A DNA stretch of 64,000 bases from CAIXZV01 sp963697365 (GCA_963697365.1 CAVONT010000009.1:169876-233875); one strand, 5' to 3'. Positions 29,853 to 39,692 are shown, counted from the first letter of the stretch. Numbers and translations: made by a program. Notes: generated by a model from the letters alone, not told the origin.

Positions 29853-32800
29853 ATGTCCGACCGCTTCGCGCCCCTCTCGATGGAGCAGCTCACGAGTTGG
29901 GCGTTCGGCGAGCTCGAGCGGAAGGGCTCGGTCTTCGGCGTGCCCGTCGCGTCGGCCTTCGTCCCGCGCGCAGACCACCGCTTCCGGCGCCGGCAGCTGG
30001 GCGTCGACCTCGACACCCCGTGGGGCGTCGCTGCCGGCCCGCACACCCAGATGGCCCAGAACATCGTCGCGGCGTGGCTCGCGGGCGCCCGGCTCATCGA
30101 GCTCAAGACCGTCCAGACGCTCGACGAACTGGACGTCAACAAGCCCTGCATCGACGTCACGGACGAGGGCTACAACGTCGAGTGGAGCCAGGAGCTGCGC
30201 GTCCACCAGTCGTTCGACGAGTACCTGCGCGCCTGGGTGCTCGTCCACGCCCTGCACCGCGCGCTCGGGTTCCCGGGCGAGCGCCCCGGCGTCGTGTTCA
30301 ACATGAGCGTCGGCTACAACCTCGAGGGGATCCGGCGGCCCAACGTGCAGTGGTACCTCGACGCCATGGCCGACGCGTCGGCCTGGCTGCCGGCGTACGT
30401 GGACGTCGTCGCCGCGTCACGTTCCCCGGCTGTCCGCGAGATCGACATCCCGGCCCGCATCTCGGACTCCGTGACGCTCTCCACGATGCACGGCTGCCCG
30501 CCCGACGAGATCGAGCGGATCTCGCAGTACCTCATCGACGACCGCGGCCTGCACACGACGGTGAAGTGCAACCCGACCCTGCTGGGCGCGGAGCGGGTGC
30601 GCGGGATCGTGAACGGGGAGCTGGGCTACCTCGACGTCCCGATCCCCGACGAGGCCTTCGGCCACGACCTCCGCTGGGAGGACGCCGTGCCGATGTTCGA
30701 GCGGCTGCGGGCGGCCGCTGCCGGGCGCGGGGTCGCCTTCGGGCTGAAGCTGTCGAACACGCTCGAGGTGCGCAACTGGCGCGGCGTGTTCGACCGCGAC
30801 CCCACGATGTACCTGTCGGGCCGGCCGCTGCACGCGGTGACGGTCAACCTGGCGGCCCGGATCAGCGAGACGTTCGAGGGGTCGATGCCGCTCTCGTTCG
30901 CCGGCGGCGCGGATGCGTTCAACGTGCCGGACCTGCTCGCGGGCGGCCTGCGCACGATCACGGTCTGCTCCGACCTGCTCAAGACGGGCGGCTACCTGCG
31001 CCTGCTCCAGTACCCGCAGGAGGTCGACGCCGCGTTCGACGCGGTCGGCGCGACGGCATCGACGACTTCGTCCGCCGGCGCGCGCTCGCGGGCGGGTTCG
31101 CCGGGCACGAGACCGCGCGCCCCGACGCCGTCGCCTGCGCCCGCTTCAACCTGCGCGCCTATGCCGACGCGCGTCACCGCCGACCCCGCTACGCGAAGGC
31201 GACGTTCGCCACCGGCCACTGCGAAGACCACGCGCGCGCTGGGCGTCTTCGACTGCATCGCCGCCCCGTGCCTGGACGAGTGCCCGGTCGACCAGCAGGT
31301 GCCGCGCTACATGCGGGCCGTGCGCGAGGGCGACCTCGCCGAGGCCGCCCGGATCACCCGGCTCGACAACCCGCTGCCGGCCATCCTGGGGCGGGTCTGC
31401 GACCACCACTGCGAGCACACCTGCGTCCGGACGCACCTCGACGAGCCGCTCGCGATCCGGCAGGTGAAGCGGTTCATCATGGACGCCGAGGCCGATGGCG
31501 CGGCCGATGCGACCATCGCGCGCCGCCGCCGCGTCTGCCCCGGGCGCGCCCACCGTCGCGATCGTCGGCGCCGGCCCGGCCGGGCTCGCCGCCGCGGAGT
31601 GGCTCGCGCGCGCGGGCGCCGCGGTCACGATCCTCGAGGAGCACCCGTATCCGGGCGGCATGGTCGGTGGGGCGATCCCGGCCTACCGCCTGCCGCAGGC
31701 GCAGATCGCGCAGGACATCGCGGTCCTCGAGCGCCTCGGCGTGGAGGTCCGGTACGGCGTCCGCGTCGGCCGGGACGTGACGGTGGCCGGCTTGCGCGAC
31801 GACGGGTTCGATGCCGTCTTCGTCGCGGTCGGGGCGCAGCAGGGCAAGCGCCTGGGGCTGCCCGGGCGAGGATGCCGATGGCGTGCTCGACGGGGTCGAG
31901 TTCCTGCGCCTCGTGCGCGAGGGCCGCCCGCCCGCCGTCGGGCCGCGGGTCGGCGTGGTGGGGGCCGGCGACACGGCCATGGACTGTGCCCGCTCGGCAC
32001 GTCGGGCCGGGGCGGCGCAGGTCCAGCTCGTCTACCGGCGCACGATCGACCAGATGCCGGCCGACCGGGAGGAGGTCGCGGCGCTCCGCGAGGAGGGCAT
32101 CGAGGTCGTTGAGCTCGCCCGGCCGGTCGGCCTGCACGTGGAGGACGGGCGCCTCGCCGGGCTCGTCGTCCGCCGGACGGCCTACGACGGGACGCGCGAC
32201 GCGGCGGGACGCAAGGTCCCGCGCGACGTGCCGGACTCGGACGCCGAGCTCCCGCTGGACACCCTCATCCTCGCGATCAGCCAGTCACCGGTGCTCGACC
32301 TGTTCGGGGACCTGGCGCCGGAGCTGACCGAGGCCGGGTTCGTCGCAACCGACCCCGAGACGCTGGCGACGTCGATCCCGGGCGTCTGGGCGGGCGGCGA
32401 CGTCGCGGCCCACGGGCCGGCGTCCATCGTCAAGGCGGCGGCGGACGGCAAGCGGGCGGCAGCAGCGATCGCCCGGCACCTCGGGCTGGCGTCCGGGACG
32501 GCGCTGCCGGTGGCGGCCGGCTACCGCGAGACCGAAGGTCTCGACGTCGGCGCGCTCACGGTCCGCCGGGCCCAGCGCGCGTACCGCGTCCCGGTCCGTG
32601 CCACCGACCTCGCGCAGCCGCGGCGGCTTCGACGAGACGGCCCTGCCCTACACCGCCGACGAGGCGCGACGCGAGGCCGCCCGCTGCCTCGACTGCGACA
32701 CGCTGTGCAGCCTGTGCGTCGGCGTGTGCCCGAACCTGGCCCTCCTGACCTACGAGGCGGCGCCGATGCGGGCGGACGTGCCGGTCCTCGCGGCGCTCGG

Positions 32801-33333
32801 CGAGGGGCTGCGTGCCGGCCGGGACACGGCCGTTCGCCGTGGCCCAGCGGTTCCAGGTGGCCGTCCTCGCCGACCTGTGCAACGAGTGCGGCACCTGCGT
32901 CACGGCCTGCCCGACGGCCGGCCGCCCCTACGTGGACAAGCCGCGCCTGTACGTGGACGCCGCGGAGTTCGCCGCCGAGGCCGACAACGCCTTCCGGCTC
33001 CTGGGCGACGCGGCGATCGAAGGACGCTTCGGCGGGGCGACCCATCGCCTCGACCGGCGTCCCGGTGACCCGACCTGCGTCTACTGGGCGCCGGGCGTGC
33101 GCGCCGTCCTCGACGCGACGACCTTCGCCGTGCTCGAGGCGGAGATGACCTGGCCCCCGGAGACGGTCGAGCCCGGAGAGCGGTCGCTCGCGCCGGCCGC
33201 CGTCCTGGCCGCGCTCCTCGCGGGGATCTCGGGGTCCGCGGCCCACCTGCCGACGGCGACGAGGGGCCCGGCGCGACGACGGGATCGACCGCGGCGGCCG
33301 CGGGTCGCCGAGCCGGCGCTGCCCGTCGGCTGA
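29853..33333 (+). CDS. ygfK: YgfK-type putative selenate reductase/flavoprotein (frame-disrupted)
   Basis: A multidomain iron-sulphur flavoprotein of about 1,150 aa. Residues 1-~400 are a dihydroorotate dehydrogenase-like barrel (TPWGVAAGPHTQMAQN, STMHGCPPDEIE). A GltD-like [4Fe-4S] section follows (CLDECPVDQQVPRYMRAVRE, VCDHHCEHTC), then an FAD/NAD fold (AIVGAGPAGLAAAEW, VVGAGDTAMDCARSA, VWAGGDVAAHGPAS). The end has two further Cys clusters (CDTLCSLCVGVCPN, CNECGTCVTACPTAGRP). About six breaks occur (near 31052, 31230, 31545, 31865, 32615 and 32825). The family acts in the selenium-linked purine/urate pathway, probably as an electron-transfer partner. Confidence 0.88.
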
Positions 33334-33347
33334 CCCCGGTACGCAGG

Positions 33348-33382
33348 TTGACCGCGTGAGATTGTCAGGATAACCTGACACG
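33348..33382 (+). promoter_or_regulatory. Promoter and operator of the 33.4-kb TA pair
   Basis: TTGACC at 33348-33353 and TAACCT at 33371-33376 are 17 bases apart. A perfect inverted repeat TGTCAGG-ATAA-CCTGACA (33363-33380) covers the -10 region. The start codon at 33383 falls where transcription would begin, so the mRNA is probably leaderless and self-repressed. Confidence 0.55.
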
Positions 33383-33676
33383 ATGACATCGACCGTCGAG
33401 CTCGACCTGGCACAGCTCGCCGACGTGGATCGGCGCATCGCGGAGCTGGATCGCCGTCGGATCCACCTGGTCGCGGAGGCCAAGACGCACGGTGCGTCAT
33501 GGGAGGCGATCGCCGCCGCGCTCGGCACCACGCGCCAGTCCGCGTGGGAGACCTACGCGTCGCGCGTGAGGGAGCTGCTTGCCATGACGGCGAGGGAGCC
33601 AGGCGCATCGGAAGACGAGCTGCTGGGCAGCGCGGCTGCGGCCCTGGCGAGAGTTCGCGCCCGCCGTCGCGAGTGA
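33383..33676 (+). CDS. Small helix-turn-helix protein, putative antitoxin
   Basis: 97 aa. LADVDRRIAELDRRRIHLVAEA forms a helix leading to a short HTH (GASWEAIAAALGTTRQSAWETYA), the pattern of small antitoxin/regulators paired with PIN toxins. The ATG sits directly after a palindromic promoter with no Shine-Dalgarno, suggesting a leaderless message. The toxin gene begins 7 bases downstream. Confidence 0.75.
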   Translation: MTSTVELDLAQLADVDRRIAELDRRRIHLVAEAKTHGASWEAIAAALGTTRQSAWETYASRVRELLAMTAREPGASEDELLGSAAAALARVRARRRE

Positions 33677-33683
33677 GTCGATC

Positions 33684-34253
33684 GTGCGGGTCCTGCTCGA
33701 TGCCATGGTGCTCGCAGCGGGGTTGACGAGCCGCCGGGAGCCGGCATCCTTCTCGCGGAGGCTCATCGAGGCTGCCGTCGAAGGCAACGTCGAGATCGTC
33801 CTTACCGAGGTGCTGCTCGACGAGACTCGAGCCGTGCTTCGGGATCCTGCGTTTGCGGGCCACCTTCCCGCAGAACGGGTACGTTCGCTGCTTGACGGGC
33901 TGCGCGTGCTCGCGGTGATCGTGGTGCAGGACCGGGGCCGACTGCACCCGCGGCGATGCGCGGATCCTGCCGACGACTACCTGGTGGATGCGGCGCTTGG
34001 GGCAAACGCGATGCTGGTGAGTCGGGACGACGCTGCGCTGTTCAGCCGCGTGCCCGGCCTCGACTCGGGCCGGCAGGGACCGCGTTGCGTCGCGCTGGCC
34101 TCCTGGAGTAGCCACGTTCCGTCGCCGAGGCAGCGTGGCGAGTTGCAGGAAGCGCCCCGCCGGCGTCGCCCGTCGGCTGACGCCCACCGGCGACGGGGAG
34201 TGAGACACGGGGCCGGAGGGGACCGGCGCGGCCGGCTCGGGCGACCTCAGTAG
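33684..34253 (+). CDS. PIN-domain toxin (PIN_3-like), with atypical C-terminal tail
   Basis: VLLDAMVLAAGLTSR holds the first Asp, VLTEVLLDETRAVL the conserved Glu, and PADDYLVDAALGANAMLVSRD the C-terminal acidic cluster. This fits the family of putative PIN toxins of about 130-140 aa. The frame runs to 189 aa; the last ~60 residues (after FSRVPGL) are Arg-rich and unlike the family, so an indel near 34050 may have removed the true stop. GTG start 7 bases after the antitoxin stop; overlaps guaD by 7 bases at the 3' ends (converging). Confidence 0.75.
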   Translation: MRVLLDAMVLAAGLTSRREPASFSRRLIEAAVEGNVEIVLTEVLLDETRAVLRDPAFAGHLPAERVRSLLDGLRVLAVIVVQDRGRLHPRRCADPADDYLVDAALGANAMLVSRDDAALFSRVPGLDSGRQGPRCVALASWSSHVPSPRQRGELQEAPRRRRPSADAHRRRGVRHGAGGDRRGRLGRPQ

Positions 34254-34746
34254 GGCGTCCGGCCCTCCAGCGCCAGCCACTCGCGGAACAGCTCGGCGCC
34301 CTCGTCCGCGGCCGCCTGGGTGACCGGCAGCGACCGCTCGTCCATCGGCAGGACCAGCTCCCGGTACAGGAACTCGTCGTCGAAGCCGCCGGCCGCCGCA
34401 TCCACGCGCGACGCGGCGAACACGATCCCGTCCAGCCGGGCCCAGTACGCGGCGGCGAGGCACATGGGGCAGGGTTCGCAGCTCGAGTACAGGACGTGGC
34501 CCGCGAGGATGAACGTGCCCAGGGCGGTGCAGGCGGCGCGGATCGTCGTGATCTCCGCGTGTGCGGTGGGATCGTTGGTGGAGGTGACCTGGTTGCAGCC
34601 CTCAGCGACGATCGACCCGTCCGCGCTCGCGATGAGCGCGCCGAACGGCCCGCCCCGGCGGGCAAGCATCCCCTCCCGGCCAAGCTCGATCGCCCGCAGC
34701 AGGAGCGATTCGGCCGTCGGCGGGGCCCGTTGGCGAGGGTGCGCAT
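34247..34746 (-). CDS. guaD: Guanine deaminase, CMP/tRNA-deaminase fold (start frame-disrupted)
   Basis: About 165 aa. Strong likeness to Bacillus-type GuaD: GGPFGALIASADG, STNDPTAHAEITTIRAAC with the zinc His and catalytic Glu, SSCEPCPMCLAAAYWARLD with the two zinc Cys, and the GuaD-specific GGFDDEFLYRE. It deaminates guanine to xanthine, the substrate of the xanthine dehydrogenases encoded nearby. The ATG at 34746 has GAGGAGG upstream but is one base out of frame with the domain; a base missing or gained near 34725-34735 explains this. Confidence 0.85.
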
Positions 34747-34856
34747 GTCCCCTCCTCGTGCACGTGTCACTGCGCCGTGTCGGCCAGCCGGGCCACGATG
34801 CGCGGCACCGGCGCGGGGCGGACAGTGGCAGTCGGCCCCCGATCACGCGCCGGTCG

Positions 34857-35150
34857 TCACGGCCGGGTCGCGCCGCTGGCGCGTCGATCGCCACCATCGC
34901 CGCTCTGGAAGGCGAGCCAAGCCTCGCCCGGCAGGACCTCCGGGCGCGGGGTGGCCGTCGGATCGGGCTGGGCCGTTGGTTCCGTGGTCGGTCCGGCGGT
35001 GGGAGTCAAGGTCGGCGCTGCCGCCTGCCGGCTGAGGCCTGGGCTTCACGGGTTGGTGCCGCGGCCTCCGGTGTCGGAGACCCGGGCGATCCGCAGGCGG
35101 TGACGAGACCGAGCGACGAGGAGTGCGAGGACCAGGGACGCGCGGATCAC
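34857..35150 (-). pseudogene. Broken lipoprotein gene at the end of the sigma-factor operon
   Basis: GTG at 35150 overlaps the anti-sigma stop. Reading across frame changes gives a signal peptide (VIRASLVLALLVA), a lipobox-like LVTACGS, a Pro/Thr-rich linker (TPTAGPTTEPTAQPDPTATP) and PEVLPGEAWLAFQ, then a stop. Such linkers usually lead into a TolB/WD40-like extracellular domain, which is absent. Best read as a truncated remnant. Confidence 0.5.
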
Positions 35151-36547
35151 GGGGACACCTCCGACAACCACTGCAAGCACGGTCCGCCGGTCCCGCCGAC
35201 CGGGAACGACGATTCCTCGGGAACGGTGAACAGGCGCACCGGCTCGGATGCGGTCCACGGGTCGTAGACCAGGACCTCGGTCGGTCCGGCGCCCGCAGAG
35301 GGCTCGAGGACCGACAAGGCACTCCGGTCCGGCGACCACGCGACGGTCGAGCCCCCGAGCCGGCGAACCTCCATCGTCCCGGTCGGCACATCGAGAACCG
35401 TCAGCACCGAGCCGTTGACCACCCCCGCCTTGCGGCCGTCGGGTGTCATCGCGAAGGTCGTGGGGGAGTTCGGGCCTGCCAGCGGCGTGCGCTGCCACGT
35501 CCCGCCGTCGGCGTCCACGAACCACAGGCTCCCGTCCGCCCAGACCGCGATGCGCGAGGCGTCAGGGGACCACGCTTGGACCACCAGGTCCGCGGCGTCC
35601 GGCACACCCTGCGGGTGGCCGAGCCACGTGAGCTGACCGGACTCGGTCGAGACCCAACCGACCTGGGACATGCCGTCAACGGTGCTCGCGAACGCGATGG
35701 CGCTGTTGCCGGGTGCCCAGGCGACGCCGACGATCGGGTCAACGGGGGTCGGGGTGATGGCGGGAACGTCGGTGAGCGCACGGGACGCGCCGGTGCCGAC
35801 GTCCAGGACGCTCAGCCGGTTGCGGGGCGTCCCACCGCCCGTGTCCGGGTAGGTCACCAGCAGGAAGGAGCGTCCGTCGGGCGAGAAGTTCCCTTCGAAC
35901 ATGGGGTAGCCGTCGGTGGTCACCGGAAGGTCCCGGACGTCCACGGCGACCGTCAACTGCGCCGGGTGCTCGACATCGTTTCCGGGGATCGTCACGAACG
36001 TCACGGTTCCATGGGTCCAGTCGACGAGCGCCAGCACCCTGTTGTCAGCAGACCAGCGCTCGCCGCCTGCGTACTTCGTACTGATCGGCTCGGAGACGCC
36101 GCCGTCGAAGCCCTCGTACCGGATCCCGACGAATCGCTGCATCGTCGCGGTAGCGTCCGCGTTGCCGACGGTGCGGGGGCATCCGCGGACGCGGACCTCG
36201 CGCGCGACGGCCCGGTCACCGTCGATCGTGAGCAGGTGGCTTGGCCCGGTCGGGTACGTCACCAGGATCCGGCCGCCACCACCGAGCGGTGCCCTCGGCT
36301 TGACAGGCAGTGCCCCCGCCATGAGGGCCGCCGCGAGCAGCGTGAGCAGGAGCAGCCCGACCGAGGCAGCGAGCAGGAGGCCCCGTGGCGCTGCCGGAAT
36401 GCGAAGGGCGAGGCCGCGGCGCCGGCCGCCACCGGAGACGGCCTCGACCGCGAGTGTGTGGGGATCGGCGTCGAGTGGCGCCCCGGCCACGGCATACCGG
36501 TCGAACGCGTCCTCGAGGAGGTGCTCGAAGGTTGTCTTCTCACGCAT
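35147..36547 (-). CDS. Membrane anti-sigma-like protein with beta-propeller domain
   Basis: 466 aa. Residues 1-50 are cytosolic (FEHLLEDAFDRYAVAG, typical of the short N-terminus of proteins co-encoded with ECF factors), one membrane span follows at ~55-77 (LLLAASVGLLLLTLLAAALM), and the outer part is a WD40/TolB-like propeller with repeats such as FSPDGRSFLL, WSPDASRIAVW and WSPDRSALSVL. The ATG lies inside the sigma-factor gene (8-base overlap). Likely sequesters the sigma factor and senses an outside cue; inferred from position and layout. Confidence 0.75.
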   Translation of the reverse strand: MREKTTFEHLLEDAFDRYAVAGAPLDADPHTLAVEAVSGGGRRRGLALRIPAAPRGLLLAASVGLLLLTLLAAALMAGALPVKPRAPLGGGGRILVTYPTGPSHLLTIDGDRAVAREVRVRGCPRTVGNADATATMQRFVGIRYEGFDGGVSEPISTKYAGGERWSADNRVLALVDWTHGTVTFVTIPGNDVEHPAQLTVAVDVRDLPVTTDGYPMFEGNFSPDGRSFLLVTYPDTGGGTPRNRLSVLDVGTGASRALTDVPAITPTPVDPIVGVAWAPGNSAIAFASTVDGMSQVGWVSTESGQLTWLGHPQGVPDAADLVVQAWSPDASRIAVWADGSLWFVDADGGTWQRTPLAGPNSPTTFAMTPDGRKAGVVNGSVLTVLDVPTGTMEVRRLGGSTVAWSPDRSALSVLEPSAGAGPTEVLVYDPWTASEPVRLFTVPEESSFPVGGTGGPCLQWLSEVSP

Positions 36548-37086
36548 GGTCGAGCTCCGTTCGGAGACGCTCGATGAGCCGGGCGAGGCGGCTGCGCACG
36601 CCCGACGGGGAGAGATGGAGCTGGGCGGCGATCTCGGTCGAAATCAAGGCCGGCGACGAACCGCATCGCGAGCAGCGAGCGGTCGTCCGGCTTGAGGCCG
36701 GCCAGGACACGGGCGAGGTCCACCAGGCCGATGCGATCGGCCGGATCCGAATCCGCGGCGGCATCCAGGGACGCGCTGATGTCCATCACAACGTGGCGCC
36801 GCCCGCGGCGGACGGCCTGGCGGGCCTCGTTGGCGGCGATCGCGATCAGCCATGCCCGGACCTGCCCGTGGTCCCGCAGGGACGGGAGCCGGCGCCACGC
36901 GATGGCCCACGCAGCCTGGACGGCATCGCGCGCCACCTCCGTGTCGCCGCAGATCGCGTACGCGACCTTGGCCATCGACGCGTGGTGGCGGACGACGAGC
37001 CGCTCGAAGGCAACGGCATCACCGCCTGCCGCAAGGGTGACGGTCGGGTCGACTGTCCGTGGATCGGCGATCGTGAGGTCGCTCAT
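36540..37086 (-). CDS. ECF-type RNA polymerase sigma factor (frame-disrupted)
   Basis: About 181 aa. Region 2 is clear (AFERLVVRHHASMAKVAYAI, DAVQAAWAIAWRRLPSLRD, VRAWLIAIAANEARQ). Region 4 begins with LAGLKPDDRSLLAMRFV and, after a break near 36640, ends with the helix-turn-helix STEIAAQLHLSPSGVRSRLA. It directs polymerase to its own regulon, held by the membrane protein encoded downstream. Confidence 0.85.
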
Positions 37087-37161
37087 GAGAGGTAGATGTC
37101 TGCCAGGGAGCAAGTGTCCCAGAGCGGTGCAACGGGTCGGCGGTCGCGGGTGGTCCGCGTG

Positions 37162-38059
37162 TCACGCCCGCTCGCGGCCCACCGCCTCGGCGAGCCGGAC
37201 CACGTCGTCCAGGCCCATCGCACCCAGCCACGCCGCCATCCGCTCCGGATCGTGCCCGCCCACGCGCCCGGCATCCGGGTCGAACGGCGGGCGAGAGGGG
37301 CGCGTCCCGCCGGAGCGTCGCGAGGTCCAGGCAGCGGAACGCGTCCTCGCGCCCGGCGATGAGGCGGTTGCGGGCGCCCACGTTCCCGATCTCGTCGAGG
37401 TGCCCGTAGATGCCGGCGACCGAACCGAACCGCAGGACGAGTCCGGGCGCCACCGACGGGCCGATGCCTCGCACGCCGCCGTAGCTGTCGGTCGAGTCGC
37501 CGATGAGCGCTTTCACGTCGGCCACCTGGGGCGGTGCCACCCGGTACGGACTGCGCTCCAGGACGTCCGCAGGCCTGAACCGGTCCACGCCGCCACCCGA
37601 CTTGGGCATCAGCACGTTGACCTGTTCACGCACGACACCCAGCAGGTCGTGGTCGGCCGTGAGGAGGAGCACCTCGTCGAAGCCGGCGGCCACCGCCGCA
37701 TCGGCGATCCCGGCCATCGCGTCATCCGCCTCCCAGCCCTCCGTGCGGTAGCGGGCCCAGCCCATCCGGCCCGACGCGATGTTGGCGTCGCGCAGCTGGG
37801 GCGCGAGATCCTCCGGTGCGGTCGTGGTCCGTGGCTTGTAGGACGGGTCGATCTCGCGTCGGCGGGAGCCCGTCGTGCTCTCGAACGCGAGCGCCACGTG
37901 CGTGGCCTGCTCCTCGCGGATCCGGGCCAGCACCAGGCGCAGGAACGTGGCCACCAGGAACACGGGTCGGCCGTCGGGGGCTGTGACCGGCCGGGAGCGC
38001 CCGGCGAAGTAGGCGCGATGGGCGAGGTTGGCGAAGTCGACGACGAGCAGGCGGCGCAC
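37162..38059 (-). CDS. 5'-3' exonuclease/flap endonuclease (Pol I N-terminal-like; frame-disrupted near 3' end)
   Basis: About 298 aa. LLVVDFANLAHRAYFAG holds the first Asp; ALAFESTTGSRRREIDPSYK, GWEADDAMAGIADAA and LLLTADHDLLGVV carry the acidic metal cluster; and IGDSTDSYGGVRGIGPSVAPGLV is the helix-hairpin-helix that grips DNA. No polymerase domain follows. A break near 37295 precedes the tail (RMAAWLGAMGLDDVVRLAEA). Acts in removal of RNA primers or repair flaps. GTG start inferred; upstream neighbour is a TA pair. Confidence 0.88.
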
Positions 38060-38109
38060 GACGCCCAGTGAACCACGGACGCGTCCCGCCAGGTGCGCGC
38101 TGCCCGGTC

Positions 38110-38511
38110 TCAGGGTTCGGGGACCACCTCGAAGCCTTCGGCGGTGAAGTCGGCGTCGAAGGTGAAGGCCTGGCCAATGCCGAGCCTGCGCATCACGAGG
38201 AGGCTGACCCGGTCCACCAGGGAGACGTCGCGACGGTCCGCGGCAAGCAGCGCCTCCCGCGCTTGCGCGTGCAGCTCCGCGTCGATCCAGACCACCTCCG
38301 CGAGGGGCAGCAGGTCGTCGGTGAAGCGGCGGACCGCGGCCATGCCCAGGCGTCGCTGGAGGAGGGCGGTCGTCTCCACGAGCACGTACTGGTGGGTGAC
38401 CAGGGTGGCGTCGACGGCGCGCAGTTGCTCGAAGGCGGCCACGGCGGCGGGGTGGGCCGGATCCGCGCGATCGAGCAGGGCATAGAAGGCGGCGGTGTCG
38501 ACAAGGATCAC
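38110..38511 (-). CDS. PIN-domain toxin (VapC-like)
   Basis: 133 aa. LVDTAAFYALLDRADP holds the first Asp, HQYVLVETTALLQRRLG the Glu, and DVSLVDRVSLLVMRRLG with TFDADFTAEGF the C-terminal acidic residues. GTG overlaps the antitoxin stop (GTGA). A ribonuclease toxin by family; the pair is independent of the 14.1-kb and 33.4-kb pairs, whose antitoxins are of other types. Confidence 0.9.
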   Translation of the reverse strand: MILVDTAAFYALLDRADPAHPAAVAAFEQLRAVDATLVTHQYVLVETTALLQRRLGMAAVRRFTDDLLPLAEVVWIDAELHAQAREALLAADRRDVSLVDRVSLLVMRRLGIGQAFTFDADFTAEGFEVVPEP

Positions 38512-38759
38512 GCGCCGAACGCCTCATCGAGGTGCGTGTCGTGCTCCGCCGCGACCGGATCGCCGTCACCCTCGGCCGAACCGAGCGCGTCCGTCGCCCG
38601 TGCCCAGAGCACCTCGCGTGGTGGCGGGGCGACTGCGGCCCCGTAGGACTGGTCCACGGCATCGCGGATCAGGTGCGCCATCGACACGCCGCGCGCGCGG
38701 GCCAAGCGCCGCAGGAGCGCCGCCTGCTCCGGGTCGAGCGAGATCTGGGTTCGCTCCAT
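38508..38759 (-). CDS. Ribbon-helix-helix antitoxin (CopG-like)
   Basis: 83 aa. RTQISLDPEQAALLRRLARA and GVSMAHLIRDAVDQSY form the strand-helix-helix of CopG/VapB antitoxins; the Ala/Pro-rich tail ending HDTHLDEAFGA would wrap the toxin. The ATG at 38759 opens the domain exactly. Upstream is an AT-richer stretch (38762-38800) that may hold the promoter. Confidence 0.88.
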   Translation of the reverse strand: MERTQISLDPEQAALLRRLARARGVSMAHLIRDAVDQSYGAAVAPPPREVLWARATDALGSAEGDGDPVAAEHDTHLDEAFGA

Positions 38760-38898
38760 GGGCCGTATGATATCGCATGACCAAGATGATGTAATAGAAG
38801 GTGACCCGGGCCGCGGCTGGACGCAGGGAGGACAATAGGCGCACCACCCGACGTGTTCCCCGGCGGCCGCGTCACCCCAGGACCCCGGAGACGCCCCG

Positions 38899-39108
38899 AT
38901 GACCGACACCACCAAGGCTCCCGCCCCGGCCCGGCCGGCCCTGACCAGCGAGGATCGCCTTCGAGCGATCGCCGGTGATCACAAGCGCAAGGCCAAGCGC
39001 AGCACCTCGGCCGCCCCCGTGGTCGATGGGTCCCGCCAGCCTGGTGACCTCGTGGACCCGGTTCACGACCGCGCCGGCCGCGACCTCGGGCGCGACCAGC
39101 CACTCTGA
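38899..39108 (+). CDS. Small hypothetical protein
   Basis: 69 codons of normal high-GC3 composition starting MTDTTKAPAPARPALTSEDR, with a basic stretch (DHKRKAKR) in the middle. No ribosome site, domain or partner is evident. The surrounding ~500 bases (38760-39259) contain nothing else convincing. It may be real, or the start of a longer frame-broken gene. Confidence 0.35.
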   Translation: MTDTTKAPAPARPALTSEDRLRAIAGDHKRKAKRSTSAAPVVDGSRQPGDLVDPVHDRAGRDLGRDQPL

Positions 39109-39259
39109 TCGGGAGCCGGCGACGACGAGCGGGGGACGCCCCGCGCCCGTTGCCGGGTCGGATGTCTGCGGGGCCGGGGCGGATCGCGAACCGTTCGCGG
39201 ATGCTCGTCGACCGCGAGGTCGTGATCGACCGGGTTGCGGGAGCAAACGCGCCCGACTG

Positions 39260-39394
39260 TTGACCACCGCTTGAGGCAACCCTTGAGCGCGGCTCCATGG
39301 TCGCGGGCAACTCCCGTCTCAAGCATCGGGACGTCGTCCACGTGTCACCCGTCGTCGCGTTCTCTGTGCGCGACCCGACCCTCCAGGAGATCTG
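39260..39394 (+). promoter_or_regulatory. Conserved leader of the first secreted-peptide gene
   Basis: Two blocks match the leader of the second peptide gene (42615-42747): GCTTGAGGnAACCC with AGCGCGGCTCCATGG from 39269, and an identical 29-base block at 39346-39374 (42700-42728 in the other copy). TTGACC at 39260 could be a -35 box. Conservation of non-coding sequence between the copies suggests a shared regulatory or structured leader. Confidence 0.6.
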
Positions 39395-39595
39395 ATGCGC
39401 CGTTCCCTCCTCGGCCTCGCCATGGCCGCCCTCCTCGTTCTGGCCATCTCGGTTCCCGCCCTCGCTTCCGAGAAGGAGATGTGCATGTCCGGGGCCGCCT
39501 TCGGAGCCATGCACGCCGAGCACGCCCGAGCCGGGATGCTCAACGGCGCCATGAGCCCGGGCATGCACCAGGGCTTCTCCGTCTGCCTGCCGTAG
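39395..39595 (+). CDS. Secreted Met/His-rich two-cysteine peptide, copy 1
   Basis: 66 aa. A Sec signal peptide (MRRSLLGLAMAALLVLAI, cleavage likely after PALA) leaves about 42 residues starting SEKEMCMSGAAFGAMHAEHA. The mature part has seven Met, three His and two Cys (near the start and four from the end), which could form a disulphide or bind metal. AGGAGA precedes the ATG and a stem-loop follows the stop. A paralogue about 85 percent identical lies at 42748. No known family was recognised. Confidence 0.8.
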   Translation: MRRSLLGLAMAALLVLAISVPALASEKEMCMSGAAFGAMHAEHARAGMLNGAMSPGMHQGFSVCLP

Positions 39596-39600
39596 ACACA

Positions 39601-39616
39601 CCTGATCCCGATCAGG
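39601..39616 (+). terminator. Stem-loop after the first peptide gene
   Basis: CCTGATC (39601-39607) and GATCAGG (39610-39616) pair perfectly with a 2-base loop, 5 bases after the stop. No T run follows; a weak terminator or 3' stability element. Confidence 0.45.
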
Positions 39617-39664
39617 ACGACGGACGGACTGGCATCCTCGCGGACCCGTCCGTCTTCGTTTCGG

Positions 39665-39692
39665 TGGCGTGGCGTGGCGTGGCGTGGCGTGG
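39665..39692. repeat. TGGCG pentanucleotide microsatellite
   Basis: Five tandem TGGCG units followed by TGG lie between the peptide gene and the next gene. A candidate for slippage and copy-number variation. Confidence 0.85.

Noticed and set aside
27399..32327. A 1,642-codon open frame on the plus strand
   Set aside because: It strings together shadow sequence of the xanthine dehydrogenase, then true pieces of ssnA and ygfK, through indels; it crosses three recognisable genes and is not one protein.
39665..39692. Coding repeat (ATPRH/RHATP) on the minus strand
   Set aside because: It is the translation of the TGGCG microsatellite in an intergenic region with no start or ribosome site.
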